64,000 nt of DNA, taken from positions 1-64,000 of the forward strand of contig VCJN01001268.1 of NCBI GenBank assembly GCA_006384855.1, read 5' to 3'. Of the stretch, positions 24,501 through 33,760 are shown piece by piece. The position numbers and the translations under genes were made by a program. Under the pieces are notes generated by a model, which was not told where the DNA came from, did no database searches, and worked only from the letters and a program-made list of their open reading frames with translations. This DNA is from Tetraselmis striata. Taxonomy: Eukaryota > Chlorophyta > Chlorodendrophyceae > Chlorodendrales > Chlorodendraceae. How positions within the stretch are numbered: position 1 is the stretch's first letter; every line of letters begins with the position of its first letter.

Positions 24501-24719
24501 GAGGTCGAGTGTCGGCTTCACCGCAGCTGGCTTGATATGCTGGACGACCTCGGAGTCATCGTCTGACGCCCCGTCCATGCTGAAGGCGTCGTCAGAACTG
24601 GTATCATCACGGAAGTCAGGAGGTGGTGGGGCGTGGCCAGGGTCGGTCTTGATCGCACTCTGCCGAGCCAGATTGGCCAGGGGGGTGTTCATCATGCCGG
24701 TGTTGATGCTGGTAGACAT
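18561..24719 (-). CDS. Copia polyprotein: gag - C5 DNA methyltransferase - protease - integrase - RT - RNase H
   Basis: From the ATG at 24719 the protein has 2052 residues; the frame is open upstream to 25022 inside the LTR, but the downstream ATG is preferred. Domains in order: gag with a CX2CX4HX4C knuckle (about 285-298); a cytosine-C5 methyltransferase (about 590-905); aspartic protease with LIDSGASSH (Asp 942); an HHCC integrase zinc domain (about 1087-1130) and core ending HQAGLAERSFRT (Glu 1250); RT with LCVYVDDIML (1711-1720); RNase H with VDADWATF and STAEAEF, about 1875-2010. All catalytic motifs are present and no frameshift separates gag from pol, so protein ratios must be set by processing or another mechanism. 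The methyltransferase is the unusual part; a standard copia polyprotein is 1300-1500 residues. Confidence 0.95.
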   Translation of the reverse strand: MSTSINTGMMNTPLANLARQSAIKTDPGHAPPPPDFRDDTSSDDAFSMDGASDDDSEVVQHIKPAAVKPTLDLKNVPIWDNAISTRDNAQAIKIALGSAGYLDTTKGKGTRQEQMILLAALRHATAHYPMALAIVNSISMDSRKCGYTAWKALLTELQGSAMEERKRLEEEITAGQLPNEPVQVYVRRYQNLWNLLNKAHGQWTFEYVAANYLIPGLHPDYDHIVDTTTSAATVNEKLATIISAGQNMEARKRQRQQRVRACPPNLINSYSPRDPQHTTGPSVVCRRCDRPGHTQQQCVARRHANGLRILDDTTPTSTMTNPRYDRHQRAPAERRVNTNYGHHPRDTYRHQAPPGQPFYNDNRNNQGRPQRQQRWTNQGSNDGMQRHQQPVGFVSPAGHQHPGHQHASDTFTQRPTGHQEAYPFVGVSPSAQHHSSLPIMLTCNTTAPGGADTGAQEGEGEDSAEDDLHDPWHVPYSDSYADFESPFSHSWHVHRSRPHPDAFPIFDAPNTPPRWNVYSHPYSLDPPIHLFDINWQRPHPVPTPAQPLCLTSPTFPASAALASHILHAEQGALRGDPPPTLPLLTAAPILPLPTSLVIDHLFSPCHGPSASEVEALVEYGFTIHKITGADPSPEARTMWTHRLHVISDKYPDRLPPSAFQDCHARTPMDVNNITIAELETLRPVTLIVSGPPCQPWSRAGSRLGWQDHRSRAFASVISFIRFYLTTQPTPVRYIVENVPGALDFPEILSSLGTGNIMRATACGSAAHRDTLLWTNIASQTDVQDYINNINAIELTDPGPCAWDLCISEFPHFTPVVTTDYFPKFVARPGSYAFRMQTNGQPGAGMVYEHDGPWSWADNGRWCEPPAALRARAMGFTLDDLPTSHLSEATLRKLLGGVIDLNVMRNYIKAVSGAAPSPAVITVCHTSYGTLITSDGEAWVLIDSGASSHVNAHRTDYIYYMDIPAAEQFLVGGFGQPAVGIGTTLAPTLDITGRPHTIVARDCYHTPDITSSVGLTNISRLLSTHQLSKQGYSFYFSRLLNSMITPDGAVIHLQPYPGTTGLYGIKLLPIRDPSHGVMALPSPTASYSLWHLRLGHRCARHMELTQQHAIGIPKLGSAPEAICPACIQAKSHQQSVNRQPSPRAEAPYMLVVIDDWKGPCPSVTGAQHVFGAVDSYTGVKVAITMRTKDEAVRAVHQLHAAVLGMGHTVQRIRADRSAVYTGSPFRQACADLNIALEFTASHSHHQAGLAERSFRTIGECAQAMLLHAGLDRTFWDWAYLHAVYLCNRQWSSSVNAIPYTLMTGRKPDLANLHVFGCVAWVNIPVTMRAAKGKMTPKSWPGIYVGHHEDSAGYRIYNPATRRETVTRDVIFDEVTRPFSSTPALSMPVFQLPDDDHLMDEPQPLDQQEGPHAPPPMLPPMPPSAALASAQEGPPPPQPEGTYLPRHQEGDATALPTPHSSGSAHISSPYVDLSDYHPKLVASAIAEVVRPYPAQMAALALPAPTVRVSKAPRNYKEAISSNHPDDWKQSMDREIASITKMETFVWISIPDLRRDNPSAIIIQTAWAFAEKQDKDGNLIKRKARVVVRGDQLTAGENYDDTKTYAPVVSFIALRTTIALAVQLDWEPYQFDVTCAFLNANLDEDVYVYPPPGYGRKDQAWKLVKALYGLPQAPKAWFLRFSSFLRDFGFVSSECDPGVWTLLAVDKSLLAILCVYVDDIMLAASPSSDIRERFQTSLFSTFDATTDGLCTWLLGMAIDRKPGGVLHLHQEKYINDILTTFNMAACAPRRLPCTPDTDFHDPTGTPLDTKLFPYPNLVGSLIWLAVASRPDIAFVVGRLCAYMASPTERHWQIAVSVLRYLKGTPNHGLIFRKQLDNEAPDFLFFVDADWATFVPKRRSTTGYLALVHGTPVAYRAQVQKSVALSTAEAEFVALCMACKCLAFIRVLLRQLHHPTTDPVRVCEDNQACIVQVKHGMITSAQRHIDLKFQYAAQLCQDGVIDMHYTPTADQLADFFTKALPLTTFLRFRAFLMGSSEEPRVAPLPPSVLRPRDSTG
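21990..22960 (-). other. C5-cytosine DNA methyltransferase domain inside the copia polyprotein
   Basis: The domain lies between gag and protease, about residues 590-905 from the ATG at 24719. Motif order is that of C5-MTases: a motif I-like LVIDHLFSPCHG, motif II-like ITGADPSPEARTMW, motif IV VSGPPCQPWS with the catalytic Cys at 693 (22641-22643), motif VI IVENVPG (736-738), motif VIII-like SAAHRDTLLWTN, motif IX-like RARAMGFTLDDLP and motif X-like LLGGVIDLNVM. The SAAHR and motif X segments recall DNMT3-type enzymes, while PPCQPWS resembles bacterial and DNMT1/5-type enzymes; the subfamily is open. Motif I lacks the usual FxGxGG glycines, so cofactor binding needs testing. It is in frame and uninterrupted, so it would be made as part of the polyprotein. 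Confidence 0.88.
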
Positions 24720-24912
24720 TGCGAAGGGATGGCACACTTGTGCTTGAGGATGTATAACTGTAGGGGTGGGCGGGTGGGAAGAAAAAAAACTCGTCGCACG
24801 GCGCCGTCGACCGTCGAAAGTTGTCGAGGGTCGAGATACACGCAGGTTGAAGCCTCTGGCAGGCGTCGAGCACGGGGCAAGACGTCGAACCAAAGGAGAG
24901 GGCCCAAAAACC

Positions 24913-25393
24913 TGTCGGAGGGGATTGTCGAAGCGATGGCTGAGTGGCACTGTCACTGATGGGGGGAGAGTCGGCGAGAGTCGGCGTGCACGCGTCGAAT
25001 CACGTCGAGTGCCAGCAAGCAAGGTGCGAGCTGGAAAGGCAAAGGGCTGCTATGAGCCGTGGGCGATGGACGATAGGTAGTCGCTGTCGCCGTGGTGATG
25101 GCTGAGTGGCACTGTCACGAGAGAGAAAGGGTGAGTCGGAATATTTCTGGAAAAGCAGTTGACTGAATTACAAGGAGCCGAGGCTGGCAATTTTTACCAG
25201 CCGACTAGGTGTCACTTAGAACGGACACCTCTCCGTCTAAGAAGGCCAACTGGCAAAGATGCCTAGGTGCCATGCTTTGGTGCCGTACTGCTGCCATAAG
25301 GTCCAAATTAGGCACAGGTACGGCAGCCAGAAAATGCGGATTTCACAGAGAGAAAAAGCGGATTCAGGGTACCGGGGTACCCTGGGTCCAACA
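24913..25393 (-). repeat. 5' LTR of the copia element
   Basis: It is 481 bp with TG...CA ends and gacat directly outside. The sense strand just inside this LTR begins ggtttttgggcc and lacks the usual TGG of a primer-binding site complementary to a tRNA CCA end, so the primer is unknown. The long reading frame stays open into this LTR up to 25022. Confidence 0.95.
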
Positions 25394-25640
25394 GACATCA
25401 TCATATATTCATATTTACAACGTCATCAGCATATTTACAACTACAGCGCGCGCAGGAGGAGACATCAAGAATATTGTTTCAACACGAAAGCAGTTTCTAC
25501 CTTTTTTTTGCCCAGGAAATGAGAGCACCAGCGGACGATACACAGACGCAGGTATTGACGGTGCCAGTACCTTACACGGTACCTTAGACGATATCCGTTT
25601 CGTTCCGTAGCGACTGAATATTCAGGAATATTATTATCCG

Positions 25641-25695
25641 CTGGGGCGGCTTCGGCCGATGTCCGAGGGCGAACTTCACTTTTTACTTTACTATT
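25641..25695 (+). repeat. SINE 3'-tail fragment
   Basis: The stretch ctggggcggcttcggccg and its downstream gggcgaactt plus tttac-rich tail match the 3' part of the SINE at about 10870-10917. The tRNA-like head was not found upstream. Confidence 0.6.
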
Positions 25696-25913
25696 ATGAT
25701 CGAAATAACGACTAGTTTATGGCGTTTCCTCCCTTGCTTGACCTAACCCTCTTTCAGCTACAAGTGCTGCTCAGTGGTACGGGAACGAGGCACCTGTCGT
25801 TGCGCCCTTTTTGGGTGCAGCATGAGTAGACATAAAAGCAGCCATAACAGCTGAGCCTGCCATCTTCCAGTTTTCGCTGCGTTACACGCAGCGATTTTAA
25901 ACCGTCTCGTAAC

Positions 25914-26901
25914 ATGTTGCGAGCAAGGTCACCCCAGGTTATTGTTCAAGACCACACCCGGCTCACCACCCGTGTGATATTCTCATCCGTACGTCCGTGC
26001 GTTACCATGCCAGATGGAGAAGAACCCGTCGTTGAGGCGACGCTCGAGCCGCTGCACGCATACGTGAAGGCCCATTCTACTTTACTGCGCGAGCTTGCTA
26101 TATCGTTGGCCCAATTGACGGCTCGTGAGCGCGTTGTTGATGGAGAAGGGGCACATGCATGGTTCCGGTTCCGGGCAGCGCATCGTCGCGGGACAGCCGA
26201 TAGGCAGCGGGGAGCCGCAGAGCGCCCCGACTTGCTGCTAGAGCTAGCCCAGAGCGGCCGTGTCGGAGCAAAATCCGTGAGTGACGAGGATGACTACGAC
26301 CTCGCGGCGCCAGAGCTACTGCAGCGAGCAGAGTATGGTCACGAGGCTGTTCGACGGGTCATCCGAGTGCATGGACTCTTCCCCTTGAGCACTGACCTAA
26401 CGAACGAGTACCTCATTCAAGCAGGATGACCGGAGTCTGCAGGCCTAGGAGGAGTATCTATGGATTTCGTGTTTCGGCGTCCACGACATGGCCGCACTTT
26501 TCGTGGCTCTCGACGAGCTGATGCCCTACGTCCTTGCTGCAAGTCAGGACTTCACCCCCTACCTCGCGAAAGCTCGGAACCACGCCGAAGCCATCGACAC
26601 GGCGTTTCGCTTTCGTTTGGCCTTCCCACGGGGACTTAATGAGGTCAAGCGTGTGCACGGTGACCAAGGTGTTCTTGACGTGCTGCGAGCCCAGCACTTT
26701 CAGCATGCTTCTGAGCATCTGGGTTCCGCGATCTTTGGGGACCTCATGAGGGACTACGAGCGTCGCGTCTTCGAGGCGACAGTGGCCAGCAGCGCCAAAG
26801 CAACCGCTATTGCTCGGGTAGCGGCAGTAGCTGCAGGGCGCGGGCGTGGACGAGGACGTGGCGGTGGACGCGGGCGTGGCCGCGAAGGTGAGCACGAGTG
26901 A
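25914..26901 (+). pseudogene. gag-like ORF of YR element copy 1, frameshifted
   Basis: It aligns throughout with the intact ORF at 60000-60887. The first part, to about 26428, and the second part, from 26488, are in different frames, so there is a frameshift near 26430. Shared landmarks are the start region DGEEPVVE, the stretch FPLSTDLTNEYL and a C-terminal RGRGRGGGRGRGREGEHE tail typical of RNA-binding gag-like proteins. Confidence 0.75.
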
Positions 26902-27059
26902 CGGTGTGGGGCGCCTCTCGTCGGAGTTGTTGGAGCTTTGCGAGGCCAACTTTCGGTGACCGCCGCAAAGCGCACCCTTGCATCTCAACGGCGGAATCAG
27001 CGCCATGTGTCAGGACGTGACCCCCCCCCCCCCCCCCCCCCCCCCCCACCACCACCACC

Positions 27060-28552
27060 ACCTTATAGACTTCATTGAGACCTTTCTCGGTGCGGCGCTT
27101 CTTACAGCTACAGCCGAGTGCGGCTCAACCATCCGCACACCTGCACATGGCGGCTCAACCAACCGCCTCCCGCACCATTTCATCATTGCGTCCGTCGGTT
27201 GTTACACTTATTGCGTGTGGTTACAACTGGTTTGCAACGACCAAGCTTCGCGCGTGTACGTTACGCGCGTGACAGGCGCTGCGAGCGCGAAGGGCGCGCG
27301 GGGGCGGCCCTCTTACTTGAACCTAGCCCCGCAAAACCGCCAAGCAACTACCGGCCAACCGCCGGGAACCTAACCGCTGCTGCCGAGTACTTTACAAACA
27401 GTTGTCGCCTTCCCTGGAACTGTGTCGGTAAAACGACGCACTTACGTAATTGACGAGCCCGAAGTTGTCGCTCCCTGGGCTGCTTCACTCGATCTCGGCT
27501 GCAGGATGCTTTCGGCTCAGACGAGCTAGGACAGCGGACGCTCGACCTGCTCTCCAGCTCCCTCACCGCTCAGACACTCAAGAGCTACGCCGGCAGACTG
27601 TCTCAGATCGCGGAGTTTTGCCACAAGAACATCAGCCCGCTGGAGGCGACCATTATTTGCTACTTTCGTCCGGTACGTTGCCGGGATTGGTGATGAGCGA
27701 GGGCACATTGTAGCTAAGTCACTGCGACCCTATCTGTTTGCAATCAACACGTAAGGTTCTTCGAGCTGCACAACCTCGACCCAATCGACAGCCTAAACCT
27801 TACTGCAACTAGGCGTGGGCCGATCCTGCGGCAGCGCCGTCAGGAAGCCGCCCCTTTGCGAGTTCCTCTGCCTGTTGATGTAGCTTACCGCCTCGTCGAG
27901 AAAGCCGAGTTGATTGTGTCTGCTCCCACTACAGAGTACCAGCACGACTTCCGAGCCCTCTTGGCCTCGGTTGTCAACTTCATGTTCTTTGCCAGGGGAC
28001 TTACTGGCGGCTTTTGCAGAGTGCGGGATGTGCATTTCGATAATTATAACATTACCCTGCAAGTGTACCGCGAGAAAGGTTGCGCTGGCCGACGGGGACC
28101 CGACGAGCGACCTGCGCATGCTTCTCCTTCCGGTGTCAGAACAACCCCGAGTTGCACGTCTCCTGCAACACTTCATCGACAACGTACAGTTTGTCCCCCT
28201 AGAAACTGTTGCCTTGGCTGAAACAAACTTCTGGGCGGTCACCCCTAACGAGCAGTCAAAACCTTGGACAGCCGCTACAATGTCGGACTGGTTATCTATA
28301 GCCGTCCGTCTTGTCGGTGTTGCCCCTCCCGCCGGCACTTCCTGGACCTCACACAGCCTTCGCAAGGGAGCAGCGTCTGCCGCCAACGTCATTGGAATTC
28401 CATTGTCCCACATTCGCTACCAAGGCGGGTGGGCCACTATTTCCGATGTTGTTCTGGACTACATTGACCCCAACGTTCTTCCTTCACCTAGCGCATGGTT
28501 CTTTTTTGGTCACGTCGCCCCCTTGCGCCACTTCCAAGCAAGTCCAACATGA
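27060..28552 (+). pseudogene. Tyrosine recombinase of YR element copy 1, several frameshifts
   Basis: Plus-strand frames here match the 501-residue recombinase at 58339-59844 piece by piece, for example FMFFARGLTGG and SHSLRKGAASAANVIG, the latter containing HxxR. Frame changes near 27400, 27660-27760 and 28110 break it. A run of about 27 C at 27021-27047, just upstream, is absent from the intact copy. Confidence 0.8.
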
Positions 28553-28976
28553 CTCCGCAGCGGTGCCCTTCCCGGTGCCTCCTTCATGACCTGGCGCTAC
28601 CCCTTCTCCGTCAATCCACCGCTCTCTCCGTTCGCTCATGACTGGCAAGACCAAACTCAACTTTGAAATGATCTAAACTAGTTTATGGCGTTTCCTCCTT
28701 TGACCTAACCCTCTTTCAGCTACAAGTGCTGCTCAGTTGTACGGGAATTAGGCACCTGTCGTTGCGCCCTTTTTGGGTGCAGCACGAGTAGACATAAAAG
28801 CAGCCATAACAGCTGAGCCTGCCATCTTCCAGTTTTCGCTGCGTTTCACGCAGAGCACTTCCTGACTCCGTTTTTTCCTCCACGCTTTTCACTTTACCTG
28901 CTTAACAGTTTCGGCTCTTGACCGTGAAAAACAGCATGCGCGACCTTTTTGGCAAGACCAGACTCAATTTTGAAAT

Positions 28977-31628
28977 CCGCGATATCCGGGCCGGCCCGGG
29001 CCGGCCACTCGGCCTTAGTCAGCGTGGCGGTCACCCGCCCAACGAGCAGTGGACGAGCATCCGGGTTTCGGACTTGCTGCCGGCGGAAATGACTCCTGCA
29101 GTACTGCCGGTATCCATGTATATGCTGGATCCGTTCACCTTCAACACATTTGTCCAGTTCCCGCCAGCACAACGCGCAGGCGCCCATGGACGGCGGGTCA
29201 TGGTGCAGGCAATCCATAGCGACTAGTCCTTACGAGGTCGACACGGATTACGAGTAGTTGCTACGTCGCTACCTAGTCGTGGCGCGTTTGTTGTAGGGCT
29301 CATCATCCATCGGCGCGGGTGCGCCATGGTCGTCCGAAGCGGCGTCGTGCATGCGAGCAGGAGCGAACCCTGTCGCCGGCATCGGTCGTCGAGGAGCTCA
29401 CTGTAGAGAACCGCCCAGCGACAAAACATGCATTGACCGGCGCCGCACGATAGCGCGGTACTCCTTCCTCTCTTGCGGAACTCTTGATCCCCGCCGCCAT
29501 TGTGAGCGGATCACCTACCAGCTAGGCGGCCCGGCTCGCCGTGGCGCTTCTTGCCCTGTGTCGCGGTGAACACCATTTCGGCCGCCGCCGGCTCTCTCGC
29601 TCTCGCACGGCTGATCGCTTGGAGAACGGTCTCGACGAGCCCGGGCACCTGCATGCTGCCGCAGAGGAGGTAATTTTGCGACACGTGGGATACCATAGGG
29701 GTACTTCGGTTGCTTGGAAAATCACCCCCCCCCCCCTTAAAAAACCCACACTCACAATATTCACCGTGTTTTTATATATTTTGTCTTCCATTTTCCCGCC
29801 CCAATGACTTTTCTTAGTTTTATAATTATAATTTGCCCGACCTCTGCCAATGCTAGGAACCAGTAATATATGCAATTCCGGCGCCGTCATGTCGCCCGCG
29901 CAAGAAGAGTGACGCTGCCGAGGAGAAGGAGATACATGCCATGCTGCAGGGCGAATATAAATCCCAACCAACACGTCATGAGGCAGAAGGTTTCAGAGCA
30001 CAAAACGCAGTCTCTAGAAGCTGTGTATAGATCTAGCAACAGCAAAAGTAGGGTACAATCTAGGAAGCCGTGCATTTAATTCTACAACACAAATCATTTG
30101 CACGGCGCTCCCACCGTAAGCCCAATGACGGGGGATGAAAGCGGTGCAAATGGGGCACGCAGCCGTCGAGCGCATATACAATATATTGGACTTGAGGGCG
30201 ACCACAGGCTGCCCCTCAATCACCCGCTTTGAGAGCATGTGCGTGTGTGTGGGTCAAGCGTTCGCATTGCAATCCGATGGCCCATTGCAAGCGCGTGCAT
30301 GCGGAGGCTGGAAGGATTTGGCAGGATCGCGGCCACTCAACGATAGCAGTATCCACTTCCCTTGTGTGCGTACGTGATGCAGGTGCTCCCACTACCGCAC
30401 AACTCCGCCTGAGTTACTACGCCCTGAAGTAGTAAAGTGGTTTTATATATGCAATATCAACGCCTCTTATCACCATCTACACCCGAAAGTTAGCACTCGA
30501 CCGCTCCCACGGCAATCACCCGCGCCCATGATGTTGCCCATGCCGCCAGCAATACCAAACTCCAGCAAAGCAAGCTATTGTCATCAACGGTTACTGCAGG
30601 AGGCAGGTCCATCTTGTATAACCTTAGCATGAATGACACCATAATGTGTCAATACATCTTCCGTAGTAAGTCTGGAGATATACTCATGAATCCCATGTAA
30701 ACCCGCTGAGGGAGCAGCGGGGTGACTGAGGGACCCAAGGCCATAACGAAATGCCAGCGCCAACATGGGCGCAAACACAAGCATAATGCACACATCACAT
30801 GGGGTCCAAACACGCAAGTGACGGTGTGGCCGCGGGGGGGGGGGGGGGGGTACCATAAGCCCCAACATGAGCAGGCGAATGCTGCCGACTGGCATAAGCC
30901 GCAATATGGGCTGCTACAGCGTGCATCATTTGCCACACATATGATGGCCTTGCGGTAATGTGTCACAATATGGTAAGTACGCATGGAGATAGATTCATGA
31001 ATCCTCTATAAACCCGCTAAGTTGCTGGGGCGGTGCTAAGGGGGTGCTGAGGCGCCCGAGGCCACAACGCAGGCAATGCTACAATGCGGTGCTAGTTGTC
31101 TACTGCGCACATGCTGGTCATGCCATATAGGCAGGCAGTGCTTGCTACCGCTTTCGTGCACCTCGCATCCACATGTGTATGATTTAGCATCAAAGTCTAT
31201 ACCCCAACCCTGACAGCGATCATTCTTATCTTGGGTTTTCCTAGCCGGCTCAGCGCGCGAAACGAAGCACTTGCGGCACCACCTGCGCTTGGCGCCACCT
31301 TGCAGACTGTCCGCGGCATCCGTGGGACATGAACGAATTCGTCAACCCCCCCCCCCCCCCCCCCCCCCCCCCGCTCCCGGACCTTGCCGCCGCTGTTCCC
31401 CCGTCTTTCCTCCCTACTACGGTCTCCTTCTGGCAGCAAAACCCCTGTAAAATGCCACAACCATACCACACCACTAGGGCTCCGCATCAAGCCTCAGGAG
31501 ATAAATATCAAGAATTGGTGCATGACGGAAAAAAAAGATCAAGAATTGGTGCATGATCCAGTTGATCCGATCTTTAATCGATTTAATTGGGTTGCTAAAC
31601 ATTGGTGCACCGGTAAATCCACCACATT
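28977..31628. other. No gene recognised; diverged internal repeats and a poly-G tract
   Basis: No ORF carries family motifs. A 29511-29696 minus-strand ORF has fair composition (VPGLVETVLQAISRA) but no start or splice support. Two diverged copies of a roughly 310-bp unit share catgaatcc...aaacccgct near 30684 and 30995. A G run lies at about 30834-30850, and a C run at about 31347-31373. Confidence 0.4.
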
Positions 31629-32955
31629 CCCCTACCTCTTGGGTTGAGCGGAGGAAAAGGAGAGCCACGTCCGAAATCACTTGGAATACGTGAGACTCGA
31701 TACCGGTTGCAATACGGTTTTATCACGGATTTTTAGGCGTCCGTCCGTCCTCCGTCCTCCGTCCTCGTGTGCTGCGTCTTCGTGAATGAACCGTCGTACG
31801 TTATCGTTCGATCTTTGCTCGTTTGATTTCTAGGCACTCCTACCACAGTCCGTAAAAATCCTGCGACTAAGACGAATCTATCGCGAATTATACCGGAAAC
31901 ATACTGCAAAAATCACGAATGTCCTCCGTCCGTCCTGGCACATACGCGCTTCGCGTATGAACCGTCATACGTTCGGTTTTCGGTCGTTTGATTTCACGGT
32001 ACTGGTACGTGTACGGTAAGATTCTGAATGGATGCGCGTGTATTCTAGCCCAGGCACGTCATATATTCGTCTAAAACGCCAAAATAACGCGGTACCGCAG
32101 CGCATTTTTACTGCTGAATCAGCAAGCGAGACTATTCAGCGACCATTCCTTACCTATACGGTAGTCCAAGTATGGTGCTGTAAAAAGGGGTCGCCGCGGT
32201 GCGGGGGCAGTCCGCCGACCCGGGGCCCGGCGTCCGTCGACGGACGGGCGACGGTCGAACGACGGCGTCCGGCGTCCGGTGCCGGTACAGGCGGCGGGCG
32301 TGGCGATTCGCGCCGTGCCCGCCCCGTAGACCTGACGACCGGCCCGACCTGCGCGGCCTCGTGCGGGATGCGGGCCGCCTGTCGGCGGCGTGTACTGTAT
32401 TGCTGATCTTGTAGTGCTGTTTTTTTTTGTTTTTTCGTTGTTAAGTACTTAACTGAGTTTAGTCAGACGACGGACCGAGTTGTGCGGTCGAACGACTACC
32501 ACCTGGAAAATATAGCACAGTAGCCAGTCATCGGCTCTGTCTAGAATCTTCCAGGATGGGACAGTGAGCAGCGGACTCGCGACCGCACCAGCTCCCGACC
32601 TGTTTCCCTGCCTGCCTGCAGCTACTACTTAGCCAACTGTCTAGACCATAGCGCTCATCCCTTTTGCTGGTGCGCTTCACGAATAACACGAATAACACTA
32701 ATACAACTTTTAGCGGTGGGTTGGGTACCGGCCTTTTTTGTAATGCACACCAGTAGTCAGCGGCCCGCTTTTACGCGGCTTGCAGGTTTAATCTGTTTTA
32801 CAAAATAATACGTCTCTTTTGAAAAATAAATTACTGACAAATCTCACGCTAAAAGCATTATTACCCGGAAACAACAGTATTATTACAAGATCAACACTGC
32901 AAGCCGGCTAAAAGCGGCCCGCATCCCGCACCACGCTCAACCCAAGAGGTAGGGG
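31629..32955 (+). repeat. GC-rich TIR repeat family, copy 1
   Basis: The unit starts cccctacctcttgggttgag and ends with the exact inverse (32936-32955), a 20-bp TIR. Inside are a GC-rich core at about 32190-32400 and the hairpin-forming stretch around gcgggccgc and ttttacgcggc. No ORF resembles a transposase. Related copies in opposite orientation lie at 35292-35432 plus 40764-41525 and at 41568-42499. This copy is longer by an extra segment at about 32420-32730. Confidence 0.8.
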
Positions 32956-32992
32956 CACCTCCACAGATCCCCGGCGCGAAGCGCCGCTTAGT

Positions 32993-33105
32993 AAATATCG
33001 GTGCACCAGTAAATTCCGTGTCTAAATATCGGTGCACCAGTAAATTCCGTGTGTAAATATTGGTGCACCAGAAAATTATGCGAAAATATTGGTGCACCAG
33101 AGGTG
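32993..33105. repeat. Satellite-like array of 31-bp units with palindromic GGTGCACC core
   Basis: Four units spaced 31, 31 and about 29 bp share aaatat(c/t)ggtgcaccag followed by taaattccg. The core ggtgcacc is a perfect 8-bp palindrome. Confidence 0.85.
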
Positions 33106-33524
33106 ATATATGCAGTATTAATCGATTTTACTCCGCGAATTTGAAGTTAATCTGGAAGAAAGGAAATTGTGTCAAGTTCATGCGATGAAAATGAGCCTCA
33201 ATTAACATCATCATATTATGATTACTCGTACAAGTACGAGGAGTTTTTATTACATAAGGGCTTTCATCATATTATTATTATTACACTTTGATCCATGCAT
33301 CAAGTGGACAGGACGCACACCACATTACTGCAGCATGTGTGATGCGCTAAGTACTAAGAAGCATGTATGGGACCAAATCCATACAACTTGGGAAAAAGAT
33401 TGCGGCCCCTGCTCTCCCCCTTCGTCCGCGGGAATCATCAATGAGTACAACCCTCTCTAAGCATCGTCACGACCGAAGCCGTCGATGACACATGTCTCCC
33501 ACTGTGGCTGATTCTCGGTTGATT

Positions 33525-33760
33525 CTTGGTGCACCAGTCGTTGATTCAATTACGCAGATAAATATTGGTGCATCGGTAAAATATGCGGTTAAATGTTGGT
33601 GCATCAGTTAATGTCGGCACCGAAGTATCGGTGCACCAGTAAATACCGGTACCTTAATATCGGTGCACCAGTAAATTCCGCGCCTAAATATCGGTGCACC
33701 GAATATTACAGCCCAATAAATATCGGTGCACCAGTAAATTCCGCGCCTAAATATTGATTC
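33525..33760. repeat. Second, more diverged GGTGCACC array
   Basis: About seven units resemble those at 32993-33105, with variants ggtgcatc and ggtgcacc at irregular 27-37 bp spacing. Isolated units also occur at about 31510-31615. Confidence 0.75.

Larger units (their letters stand above)
18073..25393 (-). mobile_element. Intact Ty1/copia LTR retrotransposon encoding a DNA methyltransferase
   Basis: The 7321-bp element has two 481-bp LTRs (18073-18553 and 24913-25393) that I find identical by eye, beginning TGTCGG and ending CCAACA on the plus strand. A 5-bp duplication gacat flanks it (18068-18072 and 25394-25398). It is transcribed on the minus strand, so 24913-25393 is the 5' LTR. One uninterrupted ORF encodes gag, a C5-cytosine methyltransferase, protease, integrase, reverse transcriptase and RNase H; integrase before RT is the copia order. 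Identical LTRs and an open frame indicate a recent, probably competent insertion. Confidence 0.95.
25704..28976 (+). mobile_element. Tyrosine-recombinase element, decayed copy (copy 1)
   Basis: The element has the A1-ORFs-B1-A2-B2 layout of split direct repeats: A1 about 25711-25893, B1 28642-28669, A2 28670-28854, B2 28950-28976. A contains ctagtttatgg and tgcgccctttttgggtgca; B contains actcaa and ttttggaaat-like ends. Between them are a gag-like ORF and a tyrosine recombinase, both interrupted. Split direct repeats with a YR are known from Ngaro/VIPER-type members of the DIRS order. No reverse transcriptase is present. The copy at 57954-61153 is in the opposite orientation and intact. Confidence 0.85.

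Noticed and set aside
29511-29696. Minus-strand ORF with fair composition
   Set aside because: It is short, has no motif, and no reliable start or splice partner was seen.
32993-33760. CRISPR array
   Set aside because: Units are contiguous 27-37 bp repeats without unique spacers of constant length, in a eukaryotic genome.
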